Below are positions 49,328-56,239 of a stretch of 64,000 bases of DNA, piece after piece (positions within the stretch are counted from its first letter, which is position 1; every line of letters begins with the position of its first letter). The stretch is from NCBI RefSeq assembly GCF_010994375.1, contig NZ_WHMA01000002.1, forward strand, positions 186,001 to 250,000. The letters run 5' to 3'. The DNA comes from Halomonas sp. NO4 (GTDB lineage: Bacteria; Pseudomonadota; Gammaproteobacteria; Pseudomonadales; Halomonadaceae). The position numbers and the translations under genes are program-made. The notes under the pieces are model-generated. The model saw nothing but the letters and a program-made list of their open reading frames with translations, searched no databases and was not told where the DNA came from.

Positions 49328-49717
49328 TTACTCGAACTCGCCGGCCTCGAGCTTCTCGATCACGGCCTTCTTTGTCGGGCCGAATACGAACGGAGGCACG
49401 TCGCTGCCATCCTCGACCTGGGCGAACCACTTCATGTCCTTGGTCGGCTCCCAGTCGGGTCCGGTGCGGTCGATGGTCACCGGGTAGGCCTCGACGACGT
49501 AGGCCTCCGGGTAGCGATGACGCCACTCGCTGACCGTCTTCTCGGCCAGGTCGCGACGACCGGAGAATCCGAGTATCCCGTCAGGGTCTCCCGTGAACAC
49601 GTCCCGGCCTTTCCGAACGACGGTGGTTGTGCCGGAAAAGACGGCGTGCGTGTACTCGCGGGTGGTGTTGCGGGTCTCGATGTCACCGTTGGCGGAAAAG
49701 GCGATGTAGAGCGTCAT
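49328..49717 (-). CDS. Hypothetical phage protein
   Basis: 129 residues. MTLYIAFSANGDIETRNTTR, WRHRYPEAYVVEAYPVTIDR and PFVFGPTKKAVIEKLEAGEF. Alpha/beta fold, no catalytic motif. GAGGAGGCACACC precedes the ATG, and the promoter at 49769-49797 lies 52 nt upstream. Confidence 0.6.
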   Translation of the reverse strand: MTLYIAFSANGDIETRNTTREYTHAVFSGTTTVVRKGRDVFTGDPDGILGFSGRRDLAEKTVSEWRHRYPEAYVVEAYPVTIDRTGPDWEPTKDMKWFAQVEDGSDVPPFVFGPTKKAVIEKLEAGEFE

Positions 49718-49768
49718 GGTGTGCCTCCTCGGGTGTTGATGTCCGGCAGCAACCTGCCGTCACCCCGC

Positions 49769-49797
49769 AAGCTAGCCGAACCCTGTTCGGTAGTCAA
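49769..49797 (-). promoter_or_regulatory. Leftward promoter with operator CCGAAC-N3-GTTCGG in its spacer (site 2)
   Basis: Minus strand: -35 TTGACT (49797-49792), 17-nt spacer, -10 TAGCTT (49774-49769). The spacer is almost exactly the palindrome CCGAAC-AGG-GTTCGG. A bound repressor would block the promoter for 49717-48849. Confidence 0.7.
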
Positions 49798-49831
49798 GGA
49801 AAGATAAACCAGACGATGCAAAGGTCTATAC

Positions 49832-49861
49832 TTGACAGGTGGGAACTGGGTTCCCTACCTT
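49832..49861 (+). promoter_or_regulatory. Rightward promoter with operator GGGAAC-N3-GTTCCC in its spacer (site 4)
   Basis: -35 TTGACA (49832-49837), 18-nt spacer, -10 TACCTT (49856-49861). The spacer holds GGGAAC-TGG-GTTCCC (49841-49855), a variant of the other operators. A TATACT box overlaps the -35 (49827-49832). It would drive the DUF932 gene. Confidence 0.6.
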
Positions 49862-49896
49862 GAGGGGTGCAACACACGGGAGCAGGAGGACAAACC

Positions 49897-50721
49897 ATGT
49901 TGGCATCCAAGTTCGGTCGCATTTCCGCCGCGCAGGAAGACCGCCCCCTCACCAACGCCGAGATCGAGCGCGCCGCGCCGTCGATCTTCGCCCACGAGGC
50001 GCACCACAGCCGCAGCCAGCGCTACACCCAGATTCCCACCATCGAGGTGCTGGATGGTCTGCGCAGCGAGGGGTTCCAGCCGTTCTTCGCCTGCCAGACG
50101 CGGGTCCGCAAGAGCGACAAGGTGGAGTTCACCAAGCACATGCTGCGGCTGCGTCAGGAATCCGCCCTGGCTGGGCGTGAGGTGAACGAGATCATCCTGC
50201 TGAACAGCCACGACGGCTCCAGCAGCTACCAGATGATCGCCGGACGCTTCCGCTTCGTCTGCCACAACGGCCTGATCTTCGGCGACACCGACGCCGACGT
50301 CCGGGTGCGCCACAAGGGCAACGTCGTGGATGACGTGATCGAGGGCGCCTATGACGTGGTGGATCACTTCGAGCGGGTCGACGCCCACAGCGAGGCCATG
50401 CGCGCCCTGGAGCTGCCCCAGGAGGCCCAGGAGGCCTACGCCAAGGCAGCCCTGGAGTACCGATTTGGGGGCCAGGACGAGGCGCACATCCCGCTGACCC
50501 CCAGCCAGGTGCTGCTGCCGCGCCGCAACGAGGATCGGGGCAACAACCTCTGGAGCACCTTCAACCGGGTGCAGGAAAACCTGACCAAGGGCGGGCTGAC
50601 CGGCCGCACCCGCAAGGGCACACGCCGCCGTACCCGTGCCGTCACCGGCATCGACAGCGACGTGAAGCTCAACCGGGCGCTGTGGACCCTGGCCGAGAGC
50701 CTGGAGGAGGCCCTGGCGTAA
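49897..50721 (+). CDS. DUF932-family phage/plasmid protein
   Basis: 274 residues from ATG 49897, GCAGGAGGA upstream. YTQIPTIEVLDGLRSEGFQP, TKHMLRLRQESALAGREVNE, EIILLNSHDGSSSYQMIAGR and FRFVCHNGLIFGD are the conserved blocks of DUF932 (YfjQ/YafZ, CP4-57-type). Widespread on phages and plasmids, role unresolved; some members act in anti-restriction or conjugation contexts. Long gene alone under its own operator-controlled promoter. Confidence 0.85.
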   Translation: MLASKFGRISAAQEDRPLTNAEIERAAPSIFAHEAHHSRSQRYTQIPTIEVLDGLRSEGFQPFFACQTRVRKSDKVEFTKHMLRLRQESALAGREVNEIILLNSHDGSSSYQMIAGRFRFVCHNGLIFGDTDADVRVRHKGNVVDDVIEGAYDVVDHFERVDAHSEAMRALELPQEAQEAYAKAALEYRFGGQDEAHIPLTPSQVLLPRRNEDRGNNLWSTFNRVQENLTKGGLTGRTRKGTRRRTRAVTGIDSDVKLNRALWTLAESLEEALA

Positions 50722-50730
50722 CCCACTCAA

Positions 50731-50746
50731 GCGCCAAGGACGGCGC
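50731..50746 (+). promoter_or_regulatory. Leader hairpin GCGCC-N6-GGCGC
   Basis: Stem GCGCC (50731-50735) and GGCGC (50742-50746), loop AAGGAC, ending 15 nt before the next ATG. The same stem with a different loop recurs at 51106-51121. Confidence 0.5.
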
Positions 50747-50761
50747 CCACGGAGGCACACC

Positions 50762-51100
50762 ATGACGACCTACAATTTCGACACCGAGCAAGTCACCGAG
50801 CCGCTGAAGGTCATGTTCCTCGAATGGTGCCTGGCGCAGCCCGAGGATCGCCCCATATGCCACACCAGCTGGGAGAACTGCGCCGTGGGCGACTTCGCCC
50901 GGGCGCATGGATTCCAGGGGTATAAGGACGGCTATGAGGCGCCGCCCGGCTACCGCAACTGGAGCGACTACACCCGCGAGCATGTGCCGATGGCGCTTCT
51001 CAACGCCCTGGATACGGCCCAGCAGGGCAATCGTTATCCCACCTACGGCCGGCTCGCCCAGGCGATCAGGGCGCAGTACGTCGTCAGCAGTCAGGAATGA
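50762..51100 (+). CDS. Hypothetical phage protein
   Basis: 112 residues. MTTYNFDTEQVTEPLKVMFL, CLAQPEDRPICHTSWENCAV and YRNWSDYTREHVPMALLNAL; alpha-helical, tryptophan- and tyrosine-rich. CGGAGG precedes the ATG. Unknown. Confidence 0.6.
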   Translation: MTTYNFDTEQVTEPLKVMFLEWCLAQPEDRPICHTSWENCAVGDFARAHGFQGYKDGYEAPPGYRNWSDYTREHVPMALLNALDTAQQGNRYPTYGRLAQAIRAQYVVSSQE

Positions 51101-51105
51101 GGCCC

Positions 51106-51121
51106 GCGCCACGGATGGCGC
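51106..51121 (+). promoter_or_regulatory. Leader hairpin GCGCC-N6-GGCGC, second copy
   Basis: GCGCC-ACGGAT-GGCGC, ending 20 nt before ATG 51142. Paralogous to 50731-50746. Confidence 0.5.
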
Positions 51122-51141
51122 CCAGTCCACAGGAGTCAATC

Positions 51142-51324
51142 ATGATCAAGTACGAAGCCACCACGACCGGCGTCAGGCTGCTTCTCAAGAGCCTGGACAG
51201 CCTGCGCGACAAGACCGGCATCACCGTCGACGGGGAGCTGCTGAAGCGCCTGGAAGGGCAGGGCAAGGTCACCCTGGAGCGAGGCGGTGAGAGTTGGACA
51301 GTTCGCAAGGCTCAATCTTTATAA
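51142..51324 (+). CDS. Small phage protein (60 aa)
   Basis: MIKYEATTTGVRLLLKSLDS, then LRDKTGITVDGELLKRLEGQ. Two helices and a strand; CAGGAG precedes ATG 51142. Not recognised. Confidence 0.55.
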   Translation: MIKYEATTTGVRLLLKSLDSLRDKTGITVDGELLKRLEGQGKVTLERGGESWTVRKAQSL

Positions 51325-51335
51325 CCACTCAACAG

Positions 51336-51364
51336 GTTACAGCCGAACGAGGTTCGCATAACCT
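51336..51364 (+). promoter_or_regulatory. Rightward promoter with operator CCGAAC-N3-GTTCG in its spacer (site 3)
   Basis: -35-like GTTACA (51336-51341), 17-nt spacer, -10 TAACCT (51359-51364). Operator CGAAC-GAG-GTTCG at 51344-51356, wrapped by an outer inverted repeat CAGGTTA / TAACCTG (51333-51339, 51359-51365). It lies upstream of the 101-aa and Cro-like genes. Confidence 0.6.
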
Positions 51365-51395
51365 GTGGGGTGTCAAGCATTCTCTGGAGGGACGC

Positions 51396-51701
51396 ATGAT
51401 CGACGATCACGACAACGCCCAGGAGCTGGACGCCTTCGAGCGGAACGCCCTGCGCCATATCAAGGCGTTTCTCGACCCCGAGCGAGCCAAGTCACAGCGC
51501 ACGCATCGGGTCGGTCAGCCTCCCCGGGGCACCCGAGTTCGCCTGGCGGTGCGACGCAAGCGGCTCGACGTCGACAGCGAGTTCATCCACGACTCGGACA
51601 GTATTTCGTTTTTGGAAGCGCGCTTCGACGCCGAGAAGGCCGCTCGCGCCGCAGGTTATCCCGTTATCGGCTACGTCATCGAATATGAGGCCCGGCGATG
51701 A
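51396..51701 (+). CDS. Hypothetical phage protein
   Basis: 101 residues from ATG 51396 with TGGAGG upstream. Helical start (NAQELDAFERNALRHIKAFL), basic middle RTHRVGQPPRGTRVRLAVRR, then RFDAEKAARAAGYPVIGYVI. Coupled to the Cro-like gene by a 4-nt overlap. Confidence 0.6.
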   Translation: MIDDHDNAQELDAFERNALRHIKAFLDPERAKSQRTHRVGQPPRGTRVRLAVRRKRLDVDSEFIHDSDSISFLEARFDAEKAARAAGYPVIGYVIEYEARR

Positions 51702-51913
51702 TTGACGCGCGAACGCAATACACCCCGGAGAGCGTTCCGACCCTGATTACCCGAGCCAAGGCTTCGCTAGGCGTTAGCAACGCCGAGTTGGCCGAGCGCC
51801 TGGGACTATCGGAGCGCTACATCCAGATGCTGGAGAGGGGCGAGCGGACGCCACGCTACCCGGTCCAGATCGCCCTGGAGCAGCTTGTCATTTCGCCCGA
51901 CGTCAGGCATTGA
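51698..51913 (+). CDS. Cro/XRE-type small regulator
   Basis: 71 residues: LITRAKASLGVSNAELAERL and GLSERYIQMLERGERTPRYP form a complete XRE helix-turn-helix. It lies 0.3 kb from operator site 3 and is followed by a terminator, so it is a good candidate for the protein that reads, or competes for, the GAAC-N3-GTTC operators. Confidence 0.8.
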   Translation: MIDARTQYTPESVPTLITRAKASLGVSNAELAERLGLSERYIQMLERGERTPRYPVQIALEQLVISPDVRH

Positions 51914-51971
51914 CCTGGGGGTTGATAACCTGACGCCGAATCATGTACCGTAACCCCACGATCCGGTAATG

Positions 51972-52000
51972 CGCCCTGACGTCCTCGTCGGGGCGTTTTT
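51972..52000 (+). terminator. Intrinsic terminator before the lysis genes
   Basis: CGCCCTGACG (51972-51981), loop TCCT, CGTCGGGGCG (51986-51995), then TTTTT. Ten pairs including one G-U. The following 52001-52215 show no gene; a late promoter may lie there. Confidence 0.85.
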
Positions 52001-52215
52001 GCGAGTGTCGCGCCTGTTGCCTCCAGGCGGCAGGTAGGGAATGGCCGCGCCCTACAAAGACGGCCTCGCTCAACATACCCGCCACGCCTCTGCCAGGGAA
52101 TGGGAATGCCCGTTCGACGGCACGCATAAATCGGCGGGTCTTACATGCAGCGCCTCGCCTCCCCGGCGGGGCGTTGTCGTTTCCGCTCCCCTGCCGCGAG
52201 GCACCGGAGGTCGCC

Positions 52216-52764
52216 ATGCCCAGCATTCGCCCCCAGGACGCAGGCGGGCATAACGTCTGCGCCTTCCTCGACATGATTGCCTGGGCCGAAATCGGCCGCG
52301 CCATGCTCGATGCCAGCGACGACGGCTATGACGTGCTCGTGGGATCGACGCCCAACGACATGGCCATTTTCAAGAGCTACGACGACCACCCGCTGGCCGG
52401 GCCGGACGCCGCCATCGAATACCGCCAAGGGCTGCTATCCACGGCCGCCGGTCGCTACCAGATTCTCTACCGCTTCTGGAAGCACTACCAGGGTCTGCTC
52501 GGGCTCAAGGACTTCTCCCCCGTCTATCAGGACATGTACGCCATCCGCCAGCTCGAAGAGCAGGGCGCGATGGGGCACGTCAAGGCGGGGCGAATCCGCC
52601 GGAGTATCGACAATGTCGCCAATATCTGGGCGTCCCTACCGGGCGCCGGCTACGGCCAGCACGAGCGAGACCTAGCGGAATTGCTGCACGAGTATCGCCA
52701 GGCCAAAGGGCGCCTGGATGACGAGGATTGGCACTGGTACGAGCAGGTGGCAAAGCATGGATGA
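52216..52764 (+). CDS. Endolysin, lambda R-type lytic transglycosylase
   Basis: 182 residues from ATG 52216 (CCGGAGG upstream). FLDMIAWAEIGRAM carries the catalytic Glu; DDGYDVLVGS, STAAGRYQILYRFW, LGLKDFSPVYQD and NIWASLPGAGYGQ match lambda gpR nearly block for block. Cleaves the murein glycan chain with formation of 1,6-anhydro ends. No signal sequence, so it needs a holin. Confidence 0.95.
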   Translation: MPSIRPQDAGGHNVCAFLDMIAWAEIGRAMLDASDDGYDVLVGSTPNDMAIFKSYDDHPLAGPDAAIEYRQGLLSTAAGRYQILYRFWKHYQGLLGLKDFSPVYQDMYAIRQLEEQGAMGHVKAGRIRRSIDNVANIWASLPGAGYGQHERDLAELLHEYRQAKGRLDDEDWHWYEQVAKHG

Positions 52765-53140
52765 CCGCCGACCGAGCAAGGAGAACTGTACCCCCGGCTA
52801 CGCACAGCTGGCGGTCCAGCTCGACCGGATGGAAGGGTCGCTGCAGCACGTCGACAAGAAGCTGGGCCAGGTGCTTGAGAGGCTCGCACGAATGGAACAA
52901 CGCCAGGACAGCCAGGCTGCCGAGATCGAGTCGCACCGCTCGCAGCTGGAGTCGCACGACCACCGCCTGCGCACCGTCGAGGTCAACCAGGCCGTGGTCG
53001 AGAAAGCCACGCAGAACGCCGATACCCGTAGCGACGGACGCTGGTCGAACCTCGGCGCCGTGGGGCTCGTGCTCCTGGGCGCCATCGTCACCGTCCTGGG
53101 CAAGGGTCTCATCGACTTCCTTCTCTCAACGGGAGGCTGA
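52757..53140 (+). CDS. Coiled-coil protein with a C-terminal membrane helix (holin/XhlA-like or spanin-like)
   Basis: 127 residues. Long coiled coil (LDRMEGSLQHVDKKLGQVLE, QDSQAAEIESHRSQLESHDH) and a single membrane segment LGAVGLVLLGAIVTVLGKGL near the end. XhlA-type lysis proteins have this design. Start overlaps the endolysin stop; a role in lysis is inferred from position. Confidence 0.7.
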   Translation: MDDRRPSKENCTPGYAQLAVQLDRMEGSLQHVDKKLGQVLERLARMEQRQDSQAAEIESHRSQLESHDHRLRTVEVNQAVVEKATQNADTRSDGRWSNLGAVGLVLLGAIVTVLGKGLIDFLLSTGG

Positions 53141-53141
53141 C

Positions 53142-53489
53142 ATGCGCCGCCTGATCTTGGTTGCCGGTCTGGGTGTCATCCTGGCTGGTTGCGCAACGAA
53201 TGACGTCGAGACACCCCTGGACGACGGTTACCAGCCCGGTGACGTGGTGGGCACCGTCGACACCCTTCAGGCGCAATACTGCGCCAACGCCGACCCTCGG
53301 CAACGCGCCTATGCCCTGGCCGCTCTCGAGGCACTGAAGGTCACCATCCCGGACCGTGGCGCCTGCACCGACATCCTAGAGCTGGTCGACGACCGAGAGG
53401 TCGAGGCCCTGGACGAGGTCGATGTAGAGGCCGCCAAGCAAGACCAGAAGGAGGCGCAGGAGCGACTGGAGGCCCAGGAAAAGGAGTGA
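53142..53489 (+). CDS. Small lipoprotein of the lysis cassette (o-spanin-like position)
   Basis: 115 residues. Signal MRRLILVAGLGVILAGC with lipobox LAGC, Cys at 17; one further Cys pair (AQYCANA, RGACTDI) and a highly charged C-terminal helix (KQDQKEAQERLEAQEKE). Could be the outer-membrane partner in lysis; it is longer than Rz1-type o-spanins and less Pro-rich. Confidence 0.65.
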   Translation: MRRLILVAGLGVILAGCATNDVETPLDDGYQPGDVVGTVDTLQAQYCANADPRQRAYALAALEALKVTIPDRGACTDILELVDDREVEALDEVDVEAAKQDQKEAQERLEAQEKE

Positions 53490-53493
53490 TCCC

Positions 53494-54084
53494 GTGCGAG
53501 CCCACCTGAACCACGGAATCAACGTTTCGGACGGTGGCAAGGGCAGTGTGGGCAGCCTGACCCCCTACTTCGAGGAATCCGGGCACGACGCCATCCTGCA
53601 CAGCTACGGCTGGGTGGGCTTCCTGCGCGTGCGGTGGCGCAACGAGACCGCCACCCAGGCGATCCGCCCGCATGTCCATGACGGCGACGTGCTGGTCGGC
53701 CACTCCAATGGCTGCCTCATCGCCTGGGAGTTGATCGAGGCTGGCGTCAAGCCATCGGCGGTCATCTGCATCCAGCCGGCCCTGCGCCGCGACACGCTCT
53801 GGCCCGACGACATCCCGGTCCTGTGCCTCTACAACCAGGCCGACTGGGCGGTGAGTCTGGGCCGCATGTGGGGCCGCTTTGCCAGCGTCGCCAACCCCTT
53901 CCGCGACATCCACGGGTGGGGCGCCGCCGGCCGGCATGGCTTTACCCGGGGCCAGGCCAACGTCACCAACTGGGACACCGACATCGAGGAATTCCCCGCC
54001 CGAGGCCACTCCGGTGTCTTCAGACGCCCGGCGCTCTTCTACTGGGCGCCGAACATCGTGGGATGGGCGCGGAGCCACGCTTGA
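53494..54084 (+). CDS. Alpha/beta-hydrolase-like phage protein
   Basis: 196 residues from GTG 53494 (AAGGAG upstream). Nucleophile elbow VLVGHSNGCLIAW at about 69-81 (GHSNG), an acidic candidate in CLYNQADWAVS and His candidates in RHGF and GHSG, so a Ser-Asp-His triad is possible. Found within the lysis module; might be an esterase, peptidase or cell-wall enzyme. Substrate unknown. Confidence 0.75.
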   Translation: MRAHLNHGINVSDGGKGSVGSLTPYFEESGHDAILHSYGWVGFLRVRWRNETATQAIRPHVHDGDVLVGHSNGCLIAWELIEAGVKPSAVICIQPALRRDTLWPDDIPVLCLYNQADWAVSLGRMWGRFASVANPFRDIHGWGAAGRHGFTRGQANVTNWDTDIEEFPARGHSGVFRRPALFYWAPNIVGWARSHA

Positions 54085-54091
54085 GGTGAGC

Positions 54092-54295
54092 ATGAGCGAG
54101 ACGACCGACAAGACACGCGTCAAGAAGGTGATCGAAGGCAGCCGCAACAACGCCGAAGGTGCCGGCTATGCCCTGGCTGTGGCCCTGCCCACGCTGCTTG
54201 AGCAGGGGTTCGGCGTCAGCGTCACCCCGGAAATGCTCAGCATCGGTGCCGCCCTGGTGACCAGCGTCGCCGTGCGCATCAAGGAGCACGTCTAA
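54092..54295 (+). CDS. Small phage membrane-associated protein (67 aa)
   Basis: MSETTDKTRVKKVIEGSRNN, then GAGYALAVALPTLLEQGFGV and a hydrophobic end SIGAALVTSVAVRIKEHV. Holin-like size and hydrophobicity, but only one clear helix. Stop overlaps the next start. Confidence 0.55.
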   Translation: MSETTDKTRVKKVIEGSRNNAEGAGYALAVALPTLLEQGFGVSVTPEMLSIGAALVTSVAVRIKEHV

Positions 54296-54513
54296 TGCCG
54301 CTGTGGCTCACCGAGATTGTGCCCCGCTTCGTTACCGAGGACTGCGCCGTCACCATCGACGACACCGGCACGGTGATCGACATGGTGCGCCTGGTGGACG
54401 TGGACACTGGCGAGCGGTTCGACCGCATCGTGCCGATTCGTTGCCTGGCCTGGCTGGGCTTCGGTTTCTTCTGCCGTGACGCCGGCCCCGACCGGCCCTT
54501 CGAGGGAGGCTGA
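54295..54513 (+). CDS. Small phage protein (72 aa)
   Basis: MPLWLTEIVPRFVTEDCAVT then TIDDTGTVIDMVRLVDVDTG; beta-rich, with a hydrophobic CLAWLGFGFFC near the end. Unknown. Confidence 0.5.
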   Translation: MPLWLTEIVPRFVTEDCAVTIDDTGTVIDMVRLVDVDTGERFDRIVPIRCLAWLGFGFFCRDAGPDRPFEGG

Positions 54514-54705
54514 ATGACGACCTGGCTTCCGGCGGTCTGCCTGGTGTGGACCGCGCTGTGCGGCGTGGTGGCGTCCACCGACCCGACCTTCAGCCGGGGC
54601 CGCGACTACGCGGTCGGCGCTGTCGTGGGCGTGCTGTTCGGTGGCGCCACGTCCGTCGCTGCCTACATCGTGATCCGCCTGGCTGCCCTGGTGGTGTCGG
54701 GATGA
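54514..54705 (+). CDS. Small two-helix membrane protein (63 aa)
   Basis: MTTWLPAVCLVWTALCGVVA and AVGAVVGVLFGGATSVAAYI; two membrane helices. GAGGGAGG precedes the ATG. Class II holin topology is possible and this is a fair candidate for the missing holin. Confidence 0.55.
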   Translation: MTTWLPAVCLVWTALCGVVASTDPTFSRGRDYAVGAVVGVLFGGATSVAAYIVIRLAALVVSG

Positions 54706-54779
54706 CCGAGGCCGAGCGCCGCGCGATCAACGCGCAACGCCAGAAGGGCTACACCCAACGACCCCAGCATCGAGGCTGA
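54702..54779 (+). CDS. Very short basic ORF (25 aa)
   Basis: MTEAERRAINAQRQKGYTQR ending PQHRG. ATGA overlap with the gene before and 1 nt from the gene after. Kept only because of tiling. Confidence 0.35.
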   Translation: MTEAERRAINAQRQKGYTQRPQHRG

Positions 54780-54780
54780 C

Positions 54781-54987
54781 ATGGCACTGAGCGAGTACAC
54801 CGACATCGAGCTGCTGCGGGAGCTGCTGAGCCGTAACCGGCTGCAGCCGACCCCGTATCATCGCATCTTTGCATCGCCGCACCAGGAAGCGGTGGTGGGC
54901 ATCGGCGCCGACCATACCGCCGACATCACCCTGGACGAGGACGCCTTGGCGCTGCTCAACCTGGCCGGCAGCGACCCCTGCGCCTGA
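54781..54987 (+). CDS. Small phage protein (68 aa)
   Basis: MALSEYTDIELLRELLSRNR then VVGIGADHTADITLDEDALA; helix plus a two-strand end. Not recognised. Confidence 0.5.
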   Translation: MALSEYTDIELLRELLSRNRLQPTPYHRIFASPHQEAVVGIGADHTADITLDEDALALLNLAGSDPCA

Positions 54988-55247
54988 TCCACTGCCGGCG
55001 GCATCGGCGGGCGTTCCGCGAGCCGGTTCTGACGGCCTCTCCGGTGAGGACCGGGGCGCCCAACCCATGCCGCTGGCAACCGAATCCCCGCGCCTGGGGT
55101 AGGGGCACGTCGGGAGACGTCCCCCGCTCTACAACCACCATGCTCGCCAACTGGGCCAGACGTCGGGCTCCTTCATGGATGCGCTGAAACTCAGGAAGAC
55201 GAGTAACCGCCCGCGAGGGCATCGAAGCAGCAGCAAGAGGAAGCGTC
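54988..55247 (+). other. Gene-free stretch with a GNRA-loop hairpin
   Basis: 260 nt without a plausible gene. At 55102-55124 GGGG and ACGTC pair with GACGT and CCCC around the loop GGGA (one bulged C), a strong stem closed by a GNRA tetraloop. It may be the leader of the packaging transcript; no promoter consensus was found. Confidence 0.5.
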
Positions 55248-55523
55248 ATGTTCACCATCAAGATTCAACGCCAGGGCGAAGGCCAGCAGATCATCTCAAC
55301 GGATAGCCAAGTGACGATTCTCCGCGAAGGAGATCACGAGTTCACGGCGCACTCCCTGACTCTGGAGAAAGAGCACCAGAAGAGGATGGAGCGCCAATGC
55401 CCCGAGCTGCCTTATGTGAGCCCGCAAACGATCCTCTGCTACGGCTTGGCCATCGCGTATCTGTACGACGGTGATCGCGCCTGGGTCATGAACGCCAACG
55501 GCAAGACCGTGGCGACGGTGTAG
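55248..55523 (+). CDS. Hypothetical phage protein before the terminase genes
   Basis: 91 residues. MFTIKIQRQGEGQQIISTDS, beta-rich, then CYGLAIAYLYDGDRAWVMNA. AAGAGGAAG precedes ATG 55248. Similar single genes sit before terS in several podovirus-like prophages; no function known. Confidence 0.6.
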   Translation: MFTIKIQRQGEGQQIISTDSQVTILREGDHEFTAHSLTLEKEHQKRMERQCPELPYVSPQTILCYGLAIAYLYDGDRAWVMNANGKTVATV

Positions 55524-55572
55524 CGGCTACCGCTGCATCTGATCGACCCCCCTCCGTTGGGGGGTAGGGCCA

Positions 55573-55655
55573 TGCCGTGAGGCACCACCCGCACCTGCCG
55601 GCTCGTCGTGAGACGCCCGGCCCTTATTCAGGAGGCGCGGCCCGCGAGGGCCGCG
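55573..55655 (+). promoter_or_regulatory. Three GNRA-tetraloop hairpins in the terS leader
   Basis: TGCC-GTGA-GGCA (55573-55584), CGTC-GTGA-GACG (55604-55615) and CGCGGCCC-GCGA-GGGCCGCG (55636-55655). The last ends 8 nt before the terS ATG, so the usual ribosome site GGAGG (55631-55635) is separated from the start by the folded stem and would be brought close to it. Confidence 0.65.
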
Positions 55656-55663
55656 TAATCCCT

Positions 55664-56239
55664 ATGGCCAACCGCGATCAATACGACTGGGAGGCGATCA
55701 AACAAGACTACCGCACCGGGCGTTTCACGCTGTTCGAGCTGTCGCGCCGCCACGGCCCGACCCGTCAGGCGATCAGCAAGAAGGCCCGCCAGCAGGAGTG
55801 GACCAAGGACTTGACCGACGAGGTGCGCCAGCGCACTCGCGAGAAGGTCAGCCGCGCCACGCTGCCGCCCGAGGCCCAGGAGGCCCTGGACGAGCCCGAC
55901 GACGAGGCCATTGTCGAGCACGCCGCCACCGAGAACGCCGCCGTGGTCAAGGGCCATCGCAAGATGCTGTCGGCCTGGCGCGAGCGCCTCGAAGAGTACA
56001 CGGCGCTGCTCGGCCAGCAGATGGCGTCCAGCACGCGCACCGTCCTCGACCGCGAGGGCAACGAGGTCGACGTCGACGTCGAGCTGGACTACGTCGGCAA
56101 GTGCATGAGCTACGGCACCCAGGCCCTGGATCGGGTGGTGAAGCTGGAACGCCAGTCCTATGGCCTGGACGAGAGCGACAGCGACGACGACCTCAAGACG
56201 TTCGACGAGCTGATGCAGGAGGTCGCCAAGGGTGACTGA
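55664..56239 (+). CDS. terS: Terminase small subunit
   Basis: 191 residues from ATG 55664. N-terminal DNA-binding helix-turn-helix (YRTGRFTLFELSRRHGPTRQ, AISKKARQQEW) followed by a long helical oligomerisation region and acidic C-terminus (DESDSDDDLKTFDELMQEVA). It recognises the phage packaging site. Overlaps the large subunit gene by 8 nt. Confidence 0.85.
   Translation: MANRDQYDWEAIKQDYRTGRFTLFELSRRHGPTRQAISKKARQQEWTKDLTDEVRQRTREKVSRATLPPEAQEALDEPDDEAIVEHAATENAAVVKGHRKMLSAWRERLEEYTALLGQQMASSTRTVLDREGNEVDVDVELDYVGKCMSYGTQALDRVVKLERQSYGLDESDSDDDLKTFDELMQEVAKGD

Noticed and set aside
51344..51356. Host LexA box
   Set aside because: Gammaproteobacterial LexA sites are CTGT-N8-ACAG; GAAC-N3-GTTC differs in sequence and spacing and is limited here to the prophage.
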